A stretch of 64,000 nt of DNA from Streptomyces seoulensis (GCA_013364255.1 CP054936.1:3068853-3132852), one strand, 5' to 3'; positions 1 to 9,553 are shown, numbered from the stretch's first letter. A program made the numbers and translations. Notes: generated by a model from the sequence alone, not told the origin.

Positions 1-707
1 CAGCGCTCGGCCGGTGCGGAGCCGCGCTCCCCGGCGCCCTCGGGGGTCAGCTCGAAGCGGGTGCGCAGGGCGGTGAGGATGTCGCCCGCGGTGACCATGC
101 CGTCGCGCTTCCAGCCGTGCTGGGCGTCCAGCGGCATCTGCTCGATGAAGCGCAGTTCGTAGTCGTGCGCGATCGCCCAGGCCAGCAGGTCGGGGGCCTC
201 GTCGGCGTTGAGGCCGGGCATCAGGACGGTGTTGACCTTCACCGGGGTCAGGCCGGCTTCGTGGGCCGCCGCGAGGCCGTCGAGGACGTCCTGGTGGCGG
301 TCGCGGCGGGTGAGCGCCTTGAAGACGTCGGGGCGCAGGGTGTCCAGGGACACGTTGACCCGGTCGAGGCCGGCCGCCTTGAGGGCCGCCGCGGTGCGCC
401 TGAGGCCGATGCCGTTGGTCGTCAGGGAGGTGCGGGGGCGGGGCTCCAGGGCGGTCACCCGCTCCACGATGCCGACCAGTCCGGGCCGCAGCAGCGGTTC
501 GCCGCCGGTGAAGCGCACTTCCTCGATGCCGAGGGAGGTGACCGCGATGCCGATCAGCCGGACGATCTCGTCGTCGGTGAGCAGGTCGGGCTTGGCCAGC
601 CACTGCAGGCCCTCCTCGGGCATGCAGTAGGTGCAGCGCAGGTTGCACCGGTCGGTGAGCGAGACCCGCAGGTCGGTGGCCACTCGGCCGAAGGTGTCGA
701 TGAGCAC
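1..707 (-). CDS. moaA: GTP 3',8-cyclase MoaA (5' part; C-terminus outside window)
   Basis: Radical SAM enzyme for the first step of molybdenum cofactor synthesis (GTP to 3',8-cyclo-7,8-dihydro-GTP, with MoaC). The GTG start at 707 follows a GGAGGGGG ribosome site. The radical-SAM cluster motif CNLRCTYCMPEEGLQ places C21, C25 and C28 exactly where MoaA has its N-terminal 4Fe-4S cluster (C-x3-C-x2-C). About 235 codons are present; MoaA is usually 330-340 residues, so the second cluster and the terminal GG lie beyond the window edge. The sequence enters the window edge without a stop. Confidence 0.93.
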   Translation of the reverse strand, partial: MLIDTFGRVATDLRVSLTDRCNLRCTYCMPEEGLQWLAKPDLLTDDEIVRLIGIAVTSLGIEEVRFTGGEPLLRPGLVGIVERVTALEPRPRTSLTTNGIGLRRTAAALKAAGLDRVNVSLDTLRPDVFKALTRRDRHQDVLDGLAAAHEAGLTPVKVNTVLMPGLNADEAPDLLAWAIAHDYELRFIEQMPLDAQHGWKRDGMVTAGDILTALRTRFELTPEGAGERGSAPAER

Positions 708-807
708 GTGGGCCCCCTCCCGTGTCGCGGACCGGATGTGTTCCGACACTTGCGAGCCTACGTGACGGGGCCGACGGACCGCAGTGCCCGATCCGACGGA
801 GTGGGCG

Positions 808-848
808 CGGCCGTGTCGTAGGGATCTACGATCCCCGCGGCACGGCCG
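808..848 (-). terminator. Hairpin terminator downstream of the symporter operon
   Basis: Inverted repeat CGGCCGTG (808-815) / CACGGCCG (841-848), with an inner GGGAT/ATCCC pair. It lies 14 bp past the symporter stop and before the moaA start. There is no U-tract, as is common in Streptomyces. Confidence 0.55.
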
Positions 849-862
849 CCGGTGTGAACCGC

Positions 863-2503
863 TCAGTGCGCGCCGGTGCCGGTCAGCGACCGCACCTCCA
901 GCTCGGCGTACTTGGCGCGGTCCGGTTCCTCCTTGGACAGCAGGGTGCCGACGACGCCCAGCAGGAAGCCGACCGGAATGGAGATGAGGCCGGGGTTCTC
1001 CAGCGGGAACCAGTGGAAGTCGGCGTCCGGGAACATCGAGGTCGGCTTGCCGGAGACCACCGGGGAGAACAGCACCAGGCCGACCGCGGTGACCAGGCCG
1101 CCGTAGATCGACCACAGGGCGCCGGCGGTGGTGAACCGCTTCCAGAACAGGCTGTAGAGGATCGTGGGCAGGTTGGCGGAGGCGGCGACGGCGAAGGCGA
1201 GGGCGACCAGGCCGGCCACGTTGAGGTCGCGGGCCAGGGCGCCCAGGACGATGGAGACCGCGCCGATGCCGACGGTCGCCCAGCGGGCCGCGCCGAGTTC
1301 CTGCTTCTCGGTGGCGGCGCCCTTCTTGATGACGTTGGCGTAGATGTCGTGGGCGAAGGACGAGGACGAGGCCAGGGTGAGGCCGGCGACGACGGCGAGG
1401 ATGGTGGCGAAGGCGACGGCGGAGATGGAGGCGAGCAGGATGGCGCCCCAGTCGGAGTCCACTCCCCCGAGGTGCAGGGCGAGCAGGGGGGCCGCGGTGT
1501 TGCCCGCCTTGTTGGAGGCGATGATCTCGTCCGGTTTGATCAGCGCGGCGGCGCCGAAGCCGAGGGCGAGGGTCATCAGGTAGAAGGCGCCGATCAGGCC
1601 GATGGCCCAGATGACGGACTTGCGGGCGGCCTTGGCGGTGGGGACGGTGTAGAAGCGGATCAGGATGTGCGGCAGCCCGGCGGTGCCGAGCACCAGGGCG
1701 ATGCCGAGCGAGAGGAAGTCCAGCTTGGTAGTCCCGGTGGCGCCGTACTTCAGTCCGGGTTCCAGGAAGGCGGCGCCCTTGCCGCTGTTGCCGGCGGCGC
1801 TGCCGAGCAGGTCGGAGACGTTGAAGTCGAACTTGAGCAGGACCAGGAAGGTCAGCAGGACGGCTCCCGCCATCAGCAGTACGGCCTTGACCATCTGCAC
1901 CCAGGTGGTGCCCTTCATGCCGCCGATGGTGACGTAGACGATCATCAGCAGGCCGACCAGGGCGACGATGCCGATCTTGCCGGCGTCGCTGGTGATGCCG
2001 AGCAGCAGCGAGACCAGGACGCCGGCGCCGGCCATCTGGGCCAGCAGGTAGAAGATCGACACGACGATGGTGGAGGCGCCGGCCGCGGTGCGCACCGGGC
2101 GCTGGCGCATGCGGTAGGCGAGGACGTCGCCCATGGTGTAGCGGCCGGAGTTGCGCAGCGGTTCGGCGACCAGGAGCAGGGCGACCAGCCAGGCGACGAG
2201 GAAGCCGATGGAGTAGAGGAAGCCGTCGTAGCCGAAGAGGGCGATGGCGCCGGCGATGCCGAGGAAGGACGCGGCGGACATGTAGTCGCCGGAGACGGCC
2301 AGCCCGTTCTGGAATCCGGTGAACTGCCGTCCGCCCGCGTAGAAGTCGGCGGCGTCCTTGGTCTGCCGGCCGGCCCAGACGGTGATGACGAGGGTCGCGG
2401 CGACGAAGACCGAGAACAGGGTGATGATCAGCGTCCGGTGCTCGCTCGCGGCGCCGCCGGCGGCCAGCAGGGTGTGTGCGGCGGGGTGTGTCGCGGGGCT
2501 CAT
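863..2503 (-). CDS. Sodium:solute symporter (SSS family, ActP/cation-acetate type)
   Basis: 546-residue integral membrane protein of the sodium:solute symporter family. About 13 hydrophobic helices are visible, and the conserved FYAGGRQF-TGFQNGLAVSGDYMSAASFLG start is typical of the acetate/pyruvate ActP branch. The ATG at 2503 overlaps the TGA of the upstream DUF485 gene (ATGA). DUF485-SSS pairs are the usual arrangement for monocarboxylate uptake systems, so a short-chain carboxylate is the likely substrate; this is inferred from family and neighbour. Confidence 0.88.
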   Translation of the reverse strand: MSPATHPAAHTLLAAGGAASEHRTLIITLFSVFVAATLVITVWAGRQTKDAADFYAGGRQFTGFQNGLAVSGDYMSAASFLGIAGAIALFGYDGFLYSIGFLVAWLVALLLVAEPLRNSGRYTMGDVLAYRMRQRPVRTAAGASTIVVSIFYLLAQMAGAGVLVSLLLGITSDAGKIGIVALVGLLMIVYVTIGGMKGTTWVQMVKAVLLMAGAVLLTFLVLLKFDFNVSDLLGSAAGNSGKGAAFLEPGLKYGATGTTKLDFLSLGIALVLGTAGLPHILIRFYTVPTAKAARKSVIWAIGLIGAFYLMTLALGFGAAALIKPDEIIASNKAGNTAAPLLALHLGGVDSDWGAILLASISAVAFATILAVVAGLTLASSSSFAHDIYANVIKKGAATEKQELGAARWATVGIGAVSIVLGALARDLNVAGLVALAFAVAASANLPTILYSLFWKRFTTAGALWSIYGGLVTAVGLVLFSPVVSGKPTSMFPDADFHWFPLENPGLISIPVGFLLGVVGTLLSKEEPDRAKYAELEVRSLTGTGAH

Positions 2504-2856
2504 GCGCCGCCCTCCATCCGGGACTTGATGGCTTCGGCCTTGGGGTCGAGCTGGGCGGCGGCGTGCCGCGCGTACCACCAGGCGATGAGGAACGTGGTGA
2601 GGAACTGGGCGAGGCCGAGGGCGAGGGCGACGTTGACGTTGCCGAACAGCTTGGTGCCCATGAAGCCGCCCGCGTAGTTGGAGAGCAGCACGTAGAGCAG
2701 GTACCAGGCGATGAAGGCGACGGTCAGCGGAAAGGCGAACGAGCGGTGGGAGCGCCGCAGTTCGGCGAACTCCGCGCTCTCGCGCACCGCGGTGAACTCC
2801 TCGGCCGAGGGGAGTGCGGCCGGTGTCTTCGAGGGTGGCGGTGTCTCGGTGGCCAC
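2500..2856 (-). CDS. DUF485 membrane protein, partner of the symporter
   Basis: 118-residue small membrane protein with two transmembrane segments (about residues 42-62 and 78-98) and a charged C-terminus, as in the DUF485 family. The GTG start at 2856 is chosen because GAGGAGA lies 6 bp upstream; a longer reading frame exists but has no such site. The stop overlaps the symporter start by 4 bp, so the two are translationally coupled. DUF485 proteins accompany ActP-like symporters; their exact role is unsettled. Confidence 0.85.
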   Translation of the reverse strand: MATETPPPSKTPAALPSAEEFTAVRESAEFAELRRSHRSFAFPLTVAFIAWYLLYVLLSNYAGGFMGTKLFGNVNVALALGLAQFLTTFLIAWWYARHAAAQLDPKAEAIKSRMEGGA

Positions 2857-3115
2857 GTCTGTCTCCTCGTGTTGCGGATGGGGATGCGACAGGGGCTCGA
2901 TGGTGCTCGGGCCCCTGTCCGAGGTCCACGGCGCCACGCGAGGACCGGTTCAAGTCCTATGAGTTGTTTCGCAAGTGGCCGTGCGCGGTCATTGCCAAGT
3001 CATTGCTGACGGGCGGGGCGTCGGGATAGCTTCGGCCTGCGCAACTCGTCATGTACCTGCCTGAACAGCATCGTCGTGTCGGGCGGGCCCCGTTCCTGGA
3101 TGATGTGGAGACCCC

Positions 3116-4642
3116 ATGGCTCATCTGCGTTCGAGACGTCGACTCGCCCTGGCCGTACCGGCCGTGCTGTCGTTGACCGCCTCGCTCGGCTTCGTTCCGG
3201 CGGCGGCCTCGGCGGCACCGCGGGCGGCGTCCGCCGCGCAGACCGCGGACGCGTCCACCCTCACGTACGTCGTCAACACCAGGACGGACCGTCACACGCT
3301 CGCCGACGTGCGGCGGGCGATCGCCGCGGCCGGCGGCACGGTCGTGGTGACGTACGACCGCATCGGTGTGATCGTCGCCCACTCCGCGAACCCCGGCTTC
3401 GCCCAGCAGGTCCGCAAGGCGCGCGGCGTCGACTCGGCGGGCGCCACGCGGACCGCGCCGCTGCCCGCGCAGTCGACCACCGACACGGGCGCGCCGCAGC
3501 CGCTCACCGCGGCCCAGCTGTCCCGGGCGAAGACCGAGGCCGCGGCCGGCCAGGACCCGCTGGAGCCGTTGCAGTGGGACCTGCCCGCCATCAAGGCGGA
3601 CAAGGCGCACGAGAAGACGCTCGGCAGCCCGAAGGTCACCGTCGCCGTCATCGACACCGGCGTCGACGACACCCACCCCGACATCGCGCCGAACTTCGAC
3701 CGCGCGGCCTCCGCCAACTGCGTCTCGGGCAAGCCGGACACCACGGACGGCGCCTGGCGGCCCAGCGCCGCCGAGAGCCCGCACGGCACGCATGTGGCCG
3801 GCGAGATCGCGGGCGCGAAGAACGGCGTCGGCATCACCGGGGTGGCGCCGGGCGTGAAGGTGGCCGGCATCAAGGTGGGCAACCCGGACGGGTTCTTCTA
3901 CACGGAGGCCGTGGTGTGCGGCTTCGTGTGGGCGGCCGAGCACCACGTCGACGTCACCAACAACAGCTATTACACCGACCCGTGGTACTTCAACTGCACC
4001 GACGACCCGGACCAGAAGGCGCTGGTGGACGCGGTGCGGCGGGCCTCGCTGTACGCCGAGAGCAAGGGCACGGTCAACGTCGCGGCGGCCGGCAACGAGA
4101 ACTACGACCTGGCCTCCCGCTCGATCACCGACCCGTCCTCCCCGAACGACTCGACCCCCGGGGACCGGACGGTGGACCCGCACAAGTGCTTCGACATACC
4201 CACCCAGCTCCCGGGTGTCGTCACGGTCGCGGCGACCGGCGCCAAGGGCGTCAAGTCCTCCTTCTCGAACTACGGTCTCGGGGTCATCGACATCGCCGCG
4301 CCGGGCGGCGACTCGACGGCCTACCAGACCCCGGCTCCGCCGGCCACCAGCGGTCTGATCCTCGGCCCGCTGCCGGGCGGCACGTGGGGCTACATGGCGG
4401 GCACCTCCATGGCGAGCCCGCACGTGGCCGGTGTCGCCGCGTTGATCAAGTCAACCCATCCGCACGCGCCGGCCGCGCTGGTCAAGGCGCTGCTGTACGC
4501 GGAGGCGACCGCCACGCCGTGCACCGACCCCTATGACATCAACGGGGACGGCAAGGTCGACGCGGTGTGCCAGGGGTCGAAGAACCACAACGGCTTCTAC
4601 GGCTGGGGCACGGCGGACGCGCTGGCCGCGGTGACCAAGTAA
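3116..4642 (+). CDS. Secreted subtilisin-like serine protease (S8)
   Basis: 508-residue extracellular protease. The N-terminus has an RSRRR basic stretch, a hydrophobic core and an Ala-rich cleavage region near residues 34-41, i.e. a signal peptide (Sec, possibly Tat). A propeptide-like segment follows, then the S8 domain with catalytic D180 (IDTGVDD), H223 (HGTHVAG) and S431 (GTSMASPHVAG). Near the C-terminus a DINGDGKVD stretch resembles a calcium-binding dockerin/EF-type loop. The ATG at 3116 follows GTGGAG. It is a single gene divergent from the DUF485/symporter pair. Confidence 0.92.
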   Translation: MAHLRSRRRLALAVPAVLSLTASLGFVPAAASAAPRAASAAQTADASTLTYVVNTRTDRHTLADVRRAIAAAGGTVVVTYDRIGVIVAHSANPGFAQQVRKARGVDSAGATRTAPLPAQSTTDTGAPQPLTAAQLSRAKTEAAAGQDPLEPLQWDLPAIKADKAHEKTLGSPKVTVAVIDTGVDDTHPDIAPNFDRAASANCVSGKPDTTDGAWRPSAAESPHGTHVAGEIAGAKNGVGITGVAPGVKVAGIKVGNPDGFFYTEAVVCGFVWAAEHHVDVTNNSYYTDPWYFNCTDDPDQKALVDAVRRASLYAESKGTVNVAAAGNENYDLASRSITDPSSPNDSTPGDRTVDPHKCFDIPTQLPGVVTVAATGAKGVKSSFSNYGLGVIDIAAPGGDSTAYQTPAPPATSGLILGPLPGGTWGYMAGTSMASPHVAGVAALIKSTHPHAPAALVKALLYAEATATPCTDPYDINGDGKVDAVCQGSKNHNGFYGWGTADALAAVTK

Positions 4643-4700
4643 CGCCTCGGGGGCGCGCGGACATCATGTACGGCGAGAGTTGCACGGTCATCTTCGTAGA

Positions 4701-4713
4701 TTGATTGAATCAA
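4701..4713. promoter_or_regulatory. 13-bp perfect palindrome before the CoA-transferase gene
   Basis: TTGATT-G-AATCAA, 17 bp before the ATG at 4731. The surroundings are unusually AT-rich for this genome. No ribosome site precedes the ATG, so the mRNA may be nearly leaderless and the palindrome would sit around the -35 region, a good place for a repressor. The regulator is unknown. Confidence 0.45.
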
Positions 4714-4730
4714 TACTGCATAGTGATGTC

Positions 4731-6164
4731 ATGACTCATCTCGCCTCCGCATGGTCGGCGCTGGGCGGCGACCCCGCCCTGCTCCCCCACGTCACCGTCG
4801 TGGAACGGGAGGGCGCGCTCCGGGCGCGCCTTCCCGTACGGCAGCTCGCGCGCGCGTGCGTGGGCGCCTGCGCGCTGGCCGCCGCCGAGCTGGGCGCGCG
4901 GCGCGCCGGGCTCGGCGCCGTACCGGCCGTGCGGGTGGACGACGGGGCGGTGGCCACGGCATTCGCCAGTGAACGGCACCTCCTGATCGACGGGCGGGCG
5001 CCCGTGAGCTTCGCGCCGCTGTCGCGCGTGTGGCCGACGGCGGACGGCTGGGTGCGCACGCACGCCAACTACCCGCACCACCGCGAGCGGCTGCTGCGCG
5101 CCCTGGGCGTCCCCGCGGACGGCGCCTCGGCGGACCGGGTCGCCTCCGTGCTCGCCGAGCGCTCCGCGCACGAGGTCGAGGAGACCGTGTGCGCGGCCGG
5201 CGGGCTCGCCGTGGCGCTGCGCACCCCCGGGCAGTGGGCCGCCCATCCGCAGGGCGCGGCGGCGGCCGCCGGTGCGATGGTGGAGCGGGAGCGGCTGGAC
5301 GAGACGCCCGCGCGCGTGCTGCCGCCGCTCACGGACCCCGCCGTCCTGCGGCCCGCCGCCGGGCTGCGCGTGCTGGACCTGACCCGGGTGCTGGCCGGTC
5401 CGGTCGCCACCCGCACGCTCGCCCTGCTGGGCGCGGACGTGCTGCGCCTGGACGCCCCGCACCTGCCCGAACTGGCCGACCAGCACGCGGACACGGGCTT
5501 CGGCAAGCGCTCGGCGGTGCTGGACCTCGCCATCGGCCGGGCCGGGTTCGAGGAGCTGCTGGCCGGGGCGGACGTCGTCGTCACCGCGTACCGGCCGGGC
5601 GCCCTGGACCGGTACGGCCTCTCCCCCGAGGCGCTGGCCGAGCGGCGGCCCGGACTGGTCGTCGCGCAGCTCTCGGCGTGGGGCCGCCGCGGGCCCTGAT
5701 GCGGACGGCGGGGCTTCGACAGCCTCGTCCAGGTCGCCACCGGCGTCGCCGCGACCGAGGGCACGCGGGAGCGGCCGGGCGCGCTGCCCGCGCAGGCCCT
5801 GGACCACGGCACGGGCTACCTGCTGGCCGGGGCGGTGCTGCGGGCCCTGACCGAGCAGGCGCACGAGGGCGGGAGCCGGGTCGTACGGCTGGCGCTGGCG
5901 CGCACGGCGGCGTGGCTGACGCGGGAGAGCGGCTGCGCGGCGGGCGCGGCCGGGGCGGCCACAGGGGCCGTCGCGGCGGTCGCGGAGGGCGTCGTGACGA
6001 CGCAGGGCGCGCCGTACGGCGGTCCCGGGCCGTGGCTGGCCGAGGCGGACAGCAGGATCGGGCGGCTGCGGTACGCCCGCTCGCCCGTCGCCTTCGCCGG
6101 CGGCCCCGCCGACTGGGCGCGGCCGCCCGGCCCGTGGGGCGCGGACCCGGCCCGCTGGCTGTGA
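4731..6164 (+). pseudogene. CaiB/BaiF family CoA-transferase, interrupted by an in-frame TGA
   Basis: The frame from ATG 4731 to the stop at 6164 encodes a class III CoA-transferase of 477 codons apart from one TGA at 5697-5699 (codon 323). Before it, residues about 210-240 (RVLDLTRVLAGPVATRTLALLGADV, split here) carry the family nucleotide fold. After it, the same frame continues with RRGFDSLVQVATGVAATEG, the expected next block. The TGA falls where the family has Trp in its GPW motif, so a TGG to TGA change explains it. Either the gene is inactive, a 322-residue fragment is made, or this is a sequencing error. Confidence 0.75.
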
Positions 6165-6186
6165 CCGGCGGGCCGGGCGGCGCGGG

Positions 6187-7233
6187 TCAGTCCGTGGTGA
6201 CGAGCACCTTCAGGGCGACCCGCTCGTCCATCGCCCGGTAGCCGTCGGGCACGCCCTCCAGGCCGACCGTCATGTCGAAGACCGGAGAGGGGTCGATCGT
6301 GCCGTCCAGGACGTCGGGCAGCAGTTCGGGGATGTACGCGCGGACCGGGGCGACGCCGCCGCGCAGCGCGACGTTCCGGTTGAACATGACGCCGAGGTCG
6401 ACTCCGGTGCCGCTGCCGTGCGGCACGCCGACGAAGCCGACCGCGCCGCCGTCGCGGGCGATGTGGAGGGCGGTCCGCATGGACTGCTCGGTGCCGACCG
6501 CCTCGACGACCGCGTGCGCGCCCTGACCGCGGGTGAGTTCGCGCACCGCCTCGACGGCCGCGTCCCCGCGCTCGGCGACGACGTCGGTGGCGCCGAAGCG
6601 GCGGGCGATGTCGGTGCGGACCTCGTGCCGGCCCAAGGCGATGATCCGCTCGGCGCCCAGCCGCTTGGCGGCCAGCACCGCGCACAGCCCGACCGCGCCG
6701 TCGCCGACGACCGCGACGGTGGCGCCGGGCCGGGCGCCCGCGCCGAGGGCGGCGTGGTGGCCGGTGCCCAGGACGTCGGAGAGGGTCAGCAGGGCGGACA
6801 GCAGCCGCGGGTCGGAGGCGGCGTCCTTGGGCAGCCGCACCAGGGTGCCGTCGGCGAACGGCACCCGCACCGCCTCGCCCTGGCCGCCGTCGTAGCCCAC
6901 CGAGCCCCAGAAGCCGCCGTGCTCGCAGGAGGTGGTCAGGCCCTCGCGGCAGTGGTCGCAGACGCCGTCGGACCACATGAAGGGCGCGACCACCAGATCG
7001 CCGCGCCGGACGCCCGTCACGTCGGAGCCGGTCTCCTCGACCACGCCGAGGAACTCGTGTCCGATGCGCTGGCCGGGCTGCCGGGCCGCCTCGCCGCGGT
7101 ACGCCCACAGGTCGCTGCCGCAGACACAGGCGCGCAGCACCCGCACCACGGCGTCGGTGGGCAGCCGCACCAGGGGCTCGGGCACGTCCTCCACCCGCAT
7201 GTCGTACGGGGCGTGGATGGTGGTGGCGCGCAT
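6187..7233 (-). CDS. Zinc-dependent alcohol dehydrogenase (MDR superfamily)
   Basis: 348 residues, medium-chain NAD(P)-dependent dehydrogenase. C38 (CVCGSD) and H59-E60 (GHEFLG) are the catalytic zinc ligands; the Rossmann motif VVGDGAVGLCAVLAAKRLGA lies near residue 170. The structural-zinc lobe shows only three cysteines (C-x2-C-x7-C, in DGVCDHCREGLTTSC), with the first of the usual four missing. It converges with the CoA-transferase gene and has its own upstream gap. The substrate cannot be read from sequence. Confidence 0.85.
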   Translation of the reverse strand: MRATTIHAPYDMRVEDVPEPLVRLPTDAVVRVLRACVCGSDLWAYRGEAARQPGQRIGHEFLGVVEETGSDVTGVRRGDLVVAPFMWSDGVCDHCREGLTTSCEHGGFWGSVGYDGGQGEAVRVPFADGTLVRLPKDAASDPRLLSALLTLSDVLGTGHHAALGAGARPGATVAVVGDGAVGLCAVLAAKRLGAERIIALGRHEVRTDIARRFGATDVVAERGDAAVEAVRELTRGQGAHAVVEAVGTEQSMRTALHIARDGGAVGFVGVPHGSGTGVDLGVMFNRNVALRGGVAPVRAYIPELLPDVLDGTIDPSPVFDMTVGLEGVPDGYRAMDERVALKVLVTTD

Positions 7234-7382
7234 GACGGGGTCCTTCTCACTTCGGTGGGGGGCGTGCGGGGGCGCGCGAGGGGCGCTCCCTGGTCCGGGA
7301 GCGTTCCCGGGCGTCTTTCACCGTACGCCGCCGCCGGGCGCCCCCGCGCACGAGGGGCTCGCGACCAGCGCGAACCGGGGCG

Positions 7383-8093
7383 TCAGGCCCCTGCCGCGCC
7401 CAGGAGGGCGCCCGCCGCGTAGGTGACGGCCATGGCCAGCGCGCCGCCGGCCACGTTGCGCGCCACGGCCCGGCCGGGCGGGGCCGCGCCCAGGCGGGCG
7501 CTGCTGAAGCCGGTGAGGACGAGGGCGGCCAGCACGGACAGCACGGTGACCCACAGCCGCAGGGCCGCCGGCGGCAGCACGATCGCCAGCAGCGGCAGCA
7601 GCGCGCCGACCGTGAACGCCAGGAAGCTCGCCCCGGCCGCGTGCCAGGGGTTGGTCAGCCGGTCGGGGTCGATGCCCAGCTCCACGCTGGCGTGGGCTCT
7701 GAGCGCGTCGCGCTCGGTGAGCTGGCGGGCGGCGTCGCGGGCCACCTCGCCGGAGAGGCCGCGCCGCTCCAGCAGTCCGGCCAGTTCCCGCAGCTCGGCC
7801 TCGGGCTGGTCGCGCAACTCCCGCCGCTCCTCGGCCAGCGCGGCCCTCTCGGCGTCCCGCTGGGTGGAGACCGACACGTACTCCCCCGCCGCCATCGACA
7901 TCGACCCGGCCAGCAGACCGGCCAGCCCGGCGGTCAGCAGCGCCTGGCGGGAGTCGGTCGCCCCGGCGACGCCCACGACGAGTCCCGCGGTGGAGACGAT
8001 GCCGTCGTTGGCGCCGAGGACCGCGGCCCGCAGCCAGTTGAGGCGGGAACCGAGCGCGCCGCCGTGCGGCTCGTCATGCGTTGGTTCGGTCAC
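7383..8093 (-). CDS. VIT1/CCC1-type iron/manganese transporter family protein
   Basis: 236-residue membrane protein. The N-terminal LRAAVLGANDGIVSTAGLVVGVAGA and the AGLLAGSMSMAAGEYVSVSTQRD helix are diagnostic of the VIT/CCC1 family (Fe2+/Mn2+ transport). A central soluble, Glu/Arg-rich helical region (about 78-135) is followed by three hydrophobic helices. The GTG start is at 8093. The C-terminal TM segments are Ala/Leu-rich. Divergent from the exonuclease gene across a 371-bp gap. Confidence 0.85.
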   Translation of the reverse strand: MTEPTHDEPHGGALGSRLNWLRAAVLGANDGIVSTAGLVVGVAGATDSRQALLTAGLAGLLAGSMSMAAGEYVSVSTQRDAERAALAEERRELRDQPEAELRELAGLLERRGLSGEVARDAARQLTERDALRAHASVELGIDPDRLTNPWHAAGASFLAFTVGALLPLLAIVLPPAALRLWVTVLSVLAALVLTGFSSARLGAAPPGRAVARNVAGGALAMAVTYAAGALLGAAGA

Positions 8094-8464
8094 AGCACGG
8101 AGGATCGCACGATCGCGATGGGGAGGGGGCGAGGTCGCGCGGACGGCGGCCCGGCGGCGTACGGCCGCCTGCGGCCCGGCGGGTCCGTCGGGCCTGTCCG
8201 TCCTGTCCGGGCTCGGGCGCCTGCCCGGGTCCGGTCCAGGTCAACCACCTTGTGCCGCGCGCGGGTTCGCCGGGACGGCCGCGCCGCGGCTTCGGATCCG
8301 TCCCGTCCGCGTTGTGAACTCTGGTCCGTTTCGGGCGTTTTGCGGACGGGGGGCGCGTGCGGGCGACGGGAGCGGTCGTGGGCGGGGTGTGCCGGGGGCG
8401 TGCGGGGGGCACGTCGGGCCCTGCGGGGCCGCGCTGTCAGTCGCGGCCCGTATCCTCATGGACC
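8094..8464. other. Gene-free divergent region
   Basis: 371 bp between the VIT-type transporter and the exonuclease. Extremely GC-rich, with short open frames that look like codon-bias shadows. I see no convincing promoter hexamers, repeats or hairpin. Confidence 0.4.
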
Positions 8465-9451
8465 ATGCTCGAAGACCGCACGCTCGCAGGAGCCACGCCC
8501 GCCCCGTGGCCGACCGCGTATCCGCAGGGATACGCGGTCGTTGACGTGGAGACCACCGGCCTGGCCCGTGACGACCGCATCATCTCGGCGGCGGTCTACC
8601 GGCTGGACGCGCGCGGCGAGGTCGAGGACCACTGGTACACGCTGGTCAACCCGGAGCGGGACCCGGGGCCGGTGTGGATCCACGGGCTGACGAGCGAGAC
8701 GCTGGAGGGCGCGCCGCTCTTCACGGACATCGCCGAGGAGTTCGCGGCCCGGCTGGCGGACCGGGTGCTCGTCGCGCACAACGCGGTGTTCGACTGGCAG
8801 ATGATCGCCCGGGAGTACGCGCGGGCGCGGCGCGAGGCGCCGGTGCGGCAGCGGCTGTGCACCATCGCGCTCTCCAAGGAGCTGGGCCTGCCGCTGCCCA
8901 ACCACAAGCTGGAATCGCTGGCGGCGCACTTCGGGGTCGTGCAGCGGCGGGCGCACCACGCGCTGGACGACGCGCGGGTGCTGGCGGAGGCGTTCCGGCC
9001 GAGCCTGCGGGCCGCGGCGGCGGGCGGGGTCCGGCTGCCGCTGCTGGAGTGCCGGCCGCTGACCGAGTGGTCCGACCGGCCGGTGCCCCGGCAGCAGTCG
9101 GGCGGCTACGGCGGCTACCGGGCGAGCAGTTGGCGGCCGTCGCGCAAGCGGCCCGCGTGCCCCCATCCGAACCCGGGCCGCTACGAGGCGGGCGGACGCC
9201 TCAAGCAGGGCATGCGGGTCGCCTTCTCGGGTGACACCTCCACCGAGCGCGAGCTGCTGGAGGACCGCGCCACCGAGGCGGGGCTGCACGTCGCCACGAG
9301 CCTGTCCCGGCTGACCAGCCTGCTGGTGACCAACGACCCCGACTCGGGCACGTCGAAGACGGCCAAGGCCCGCCAGTACGGCACCCCCGTCGTCGACGAG
9401 GCGGCCTTCGGCCAGCTCCTCGGCGACGTCGAACCGGCGGACGGCGCCTGA
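8465..9451 (+). CDS. DEDDh 3'-5' exonuclease with C-terminal BRCT domain (DnaQ-like)
   Basis: 328 residues. The N-terminal exonuclease domain has D27-x-E29 (VDVETTG), an HNAVFDWQM motif II/III region and HHALDDA (164-170), the DEDDh catalytic set of DNA polymerase III epsilon-like nucleases. A Gly/Tyr/Arg linker follows, then a BRCT domain (about 245-325: GMRVAFSGDTSTERELLEDRA). Start ATG 8465 is preferred because it begins just before the domain; upstream codons in frame look non-coding. Probable role in DNA repair or proofreading, separate from the replicative epsilon subunit. Confidence 0.88.
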   Translation: MLEDRTLAGATPAPWPTAYPQGYAVVDVETTGLARDDRIISAAVYRLDARGEVEDHWYTLVNPERDPGPVWIHGLTSETLEGAPLFTDIAEEFAARLADRVLVAHNAVFDWQMIAREYARARREAPVRQRLCTIALSKELGLPLPNHKLESLAAHFGVVQRRAHHALDDARVLAEAFRPSLRAAAAGGVRLPLLECRPLTEWSDRPVPRQQSGGYGGYRASSWRPSRKRPACPHPNPGRYEAGGRLKQGMRVAFSGDTSTERELLEDRATEAGLHVATSLSRLTSLLVTNDPDSGTSKTAKARQYGTPVVDEAAFGQLLGDVEPADGA

Positions 9452-9465
9452 GGCCGAGCGCCCGC

Positions 9466-9553
9466 CGCACGGCGCGCGGACGGCAGGGCGCGCGGGGGCC
9501 GCGCGACACGCGGACGCGGTACGGCGCACGGCGCGCGGACGGCAGGGCGCGCG
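9466..9553. repeat. Pair of perfect 29-bp direct repeats
   Basis: The same 29-bp block beginning CGCACGGCGCGCGGACGGCA occurs at 9466-9494 and 9525-9553. A second element, ACACGCGGACGCGGTACGG, occurs at 9506 and again at 9583. Together they look like a decayed ~59-78-bp tandem array in the gap between the exonuclease and the next gene. Confidence 0.75.

Noticed and set aside
722..2677. 651-codon open frame opposite the symporter
   Set aside because: Gly/Asp/Glu/Gln-rich shadow frame; the minus strand encodes a clear symporter and DUF485 protein.
5697..5699. TGA as a selenocysteine codon in the CoA-transferase
   Set aside because: The family has Trp, not Cys, at this place, and no selenocysteine element hairpin is apparent after it.
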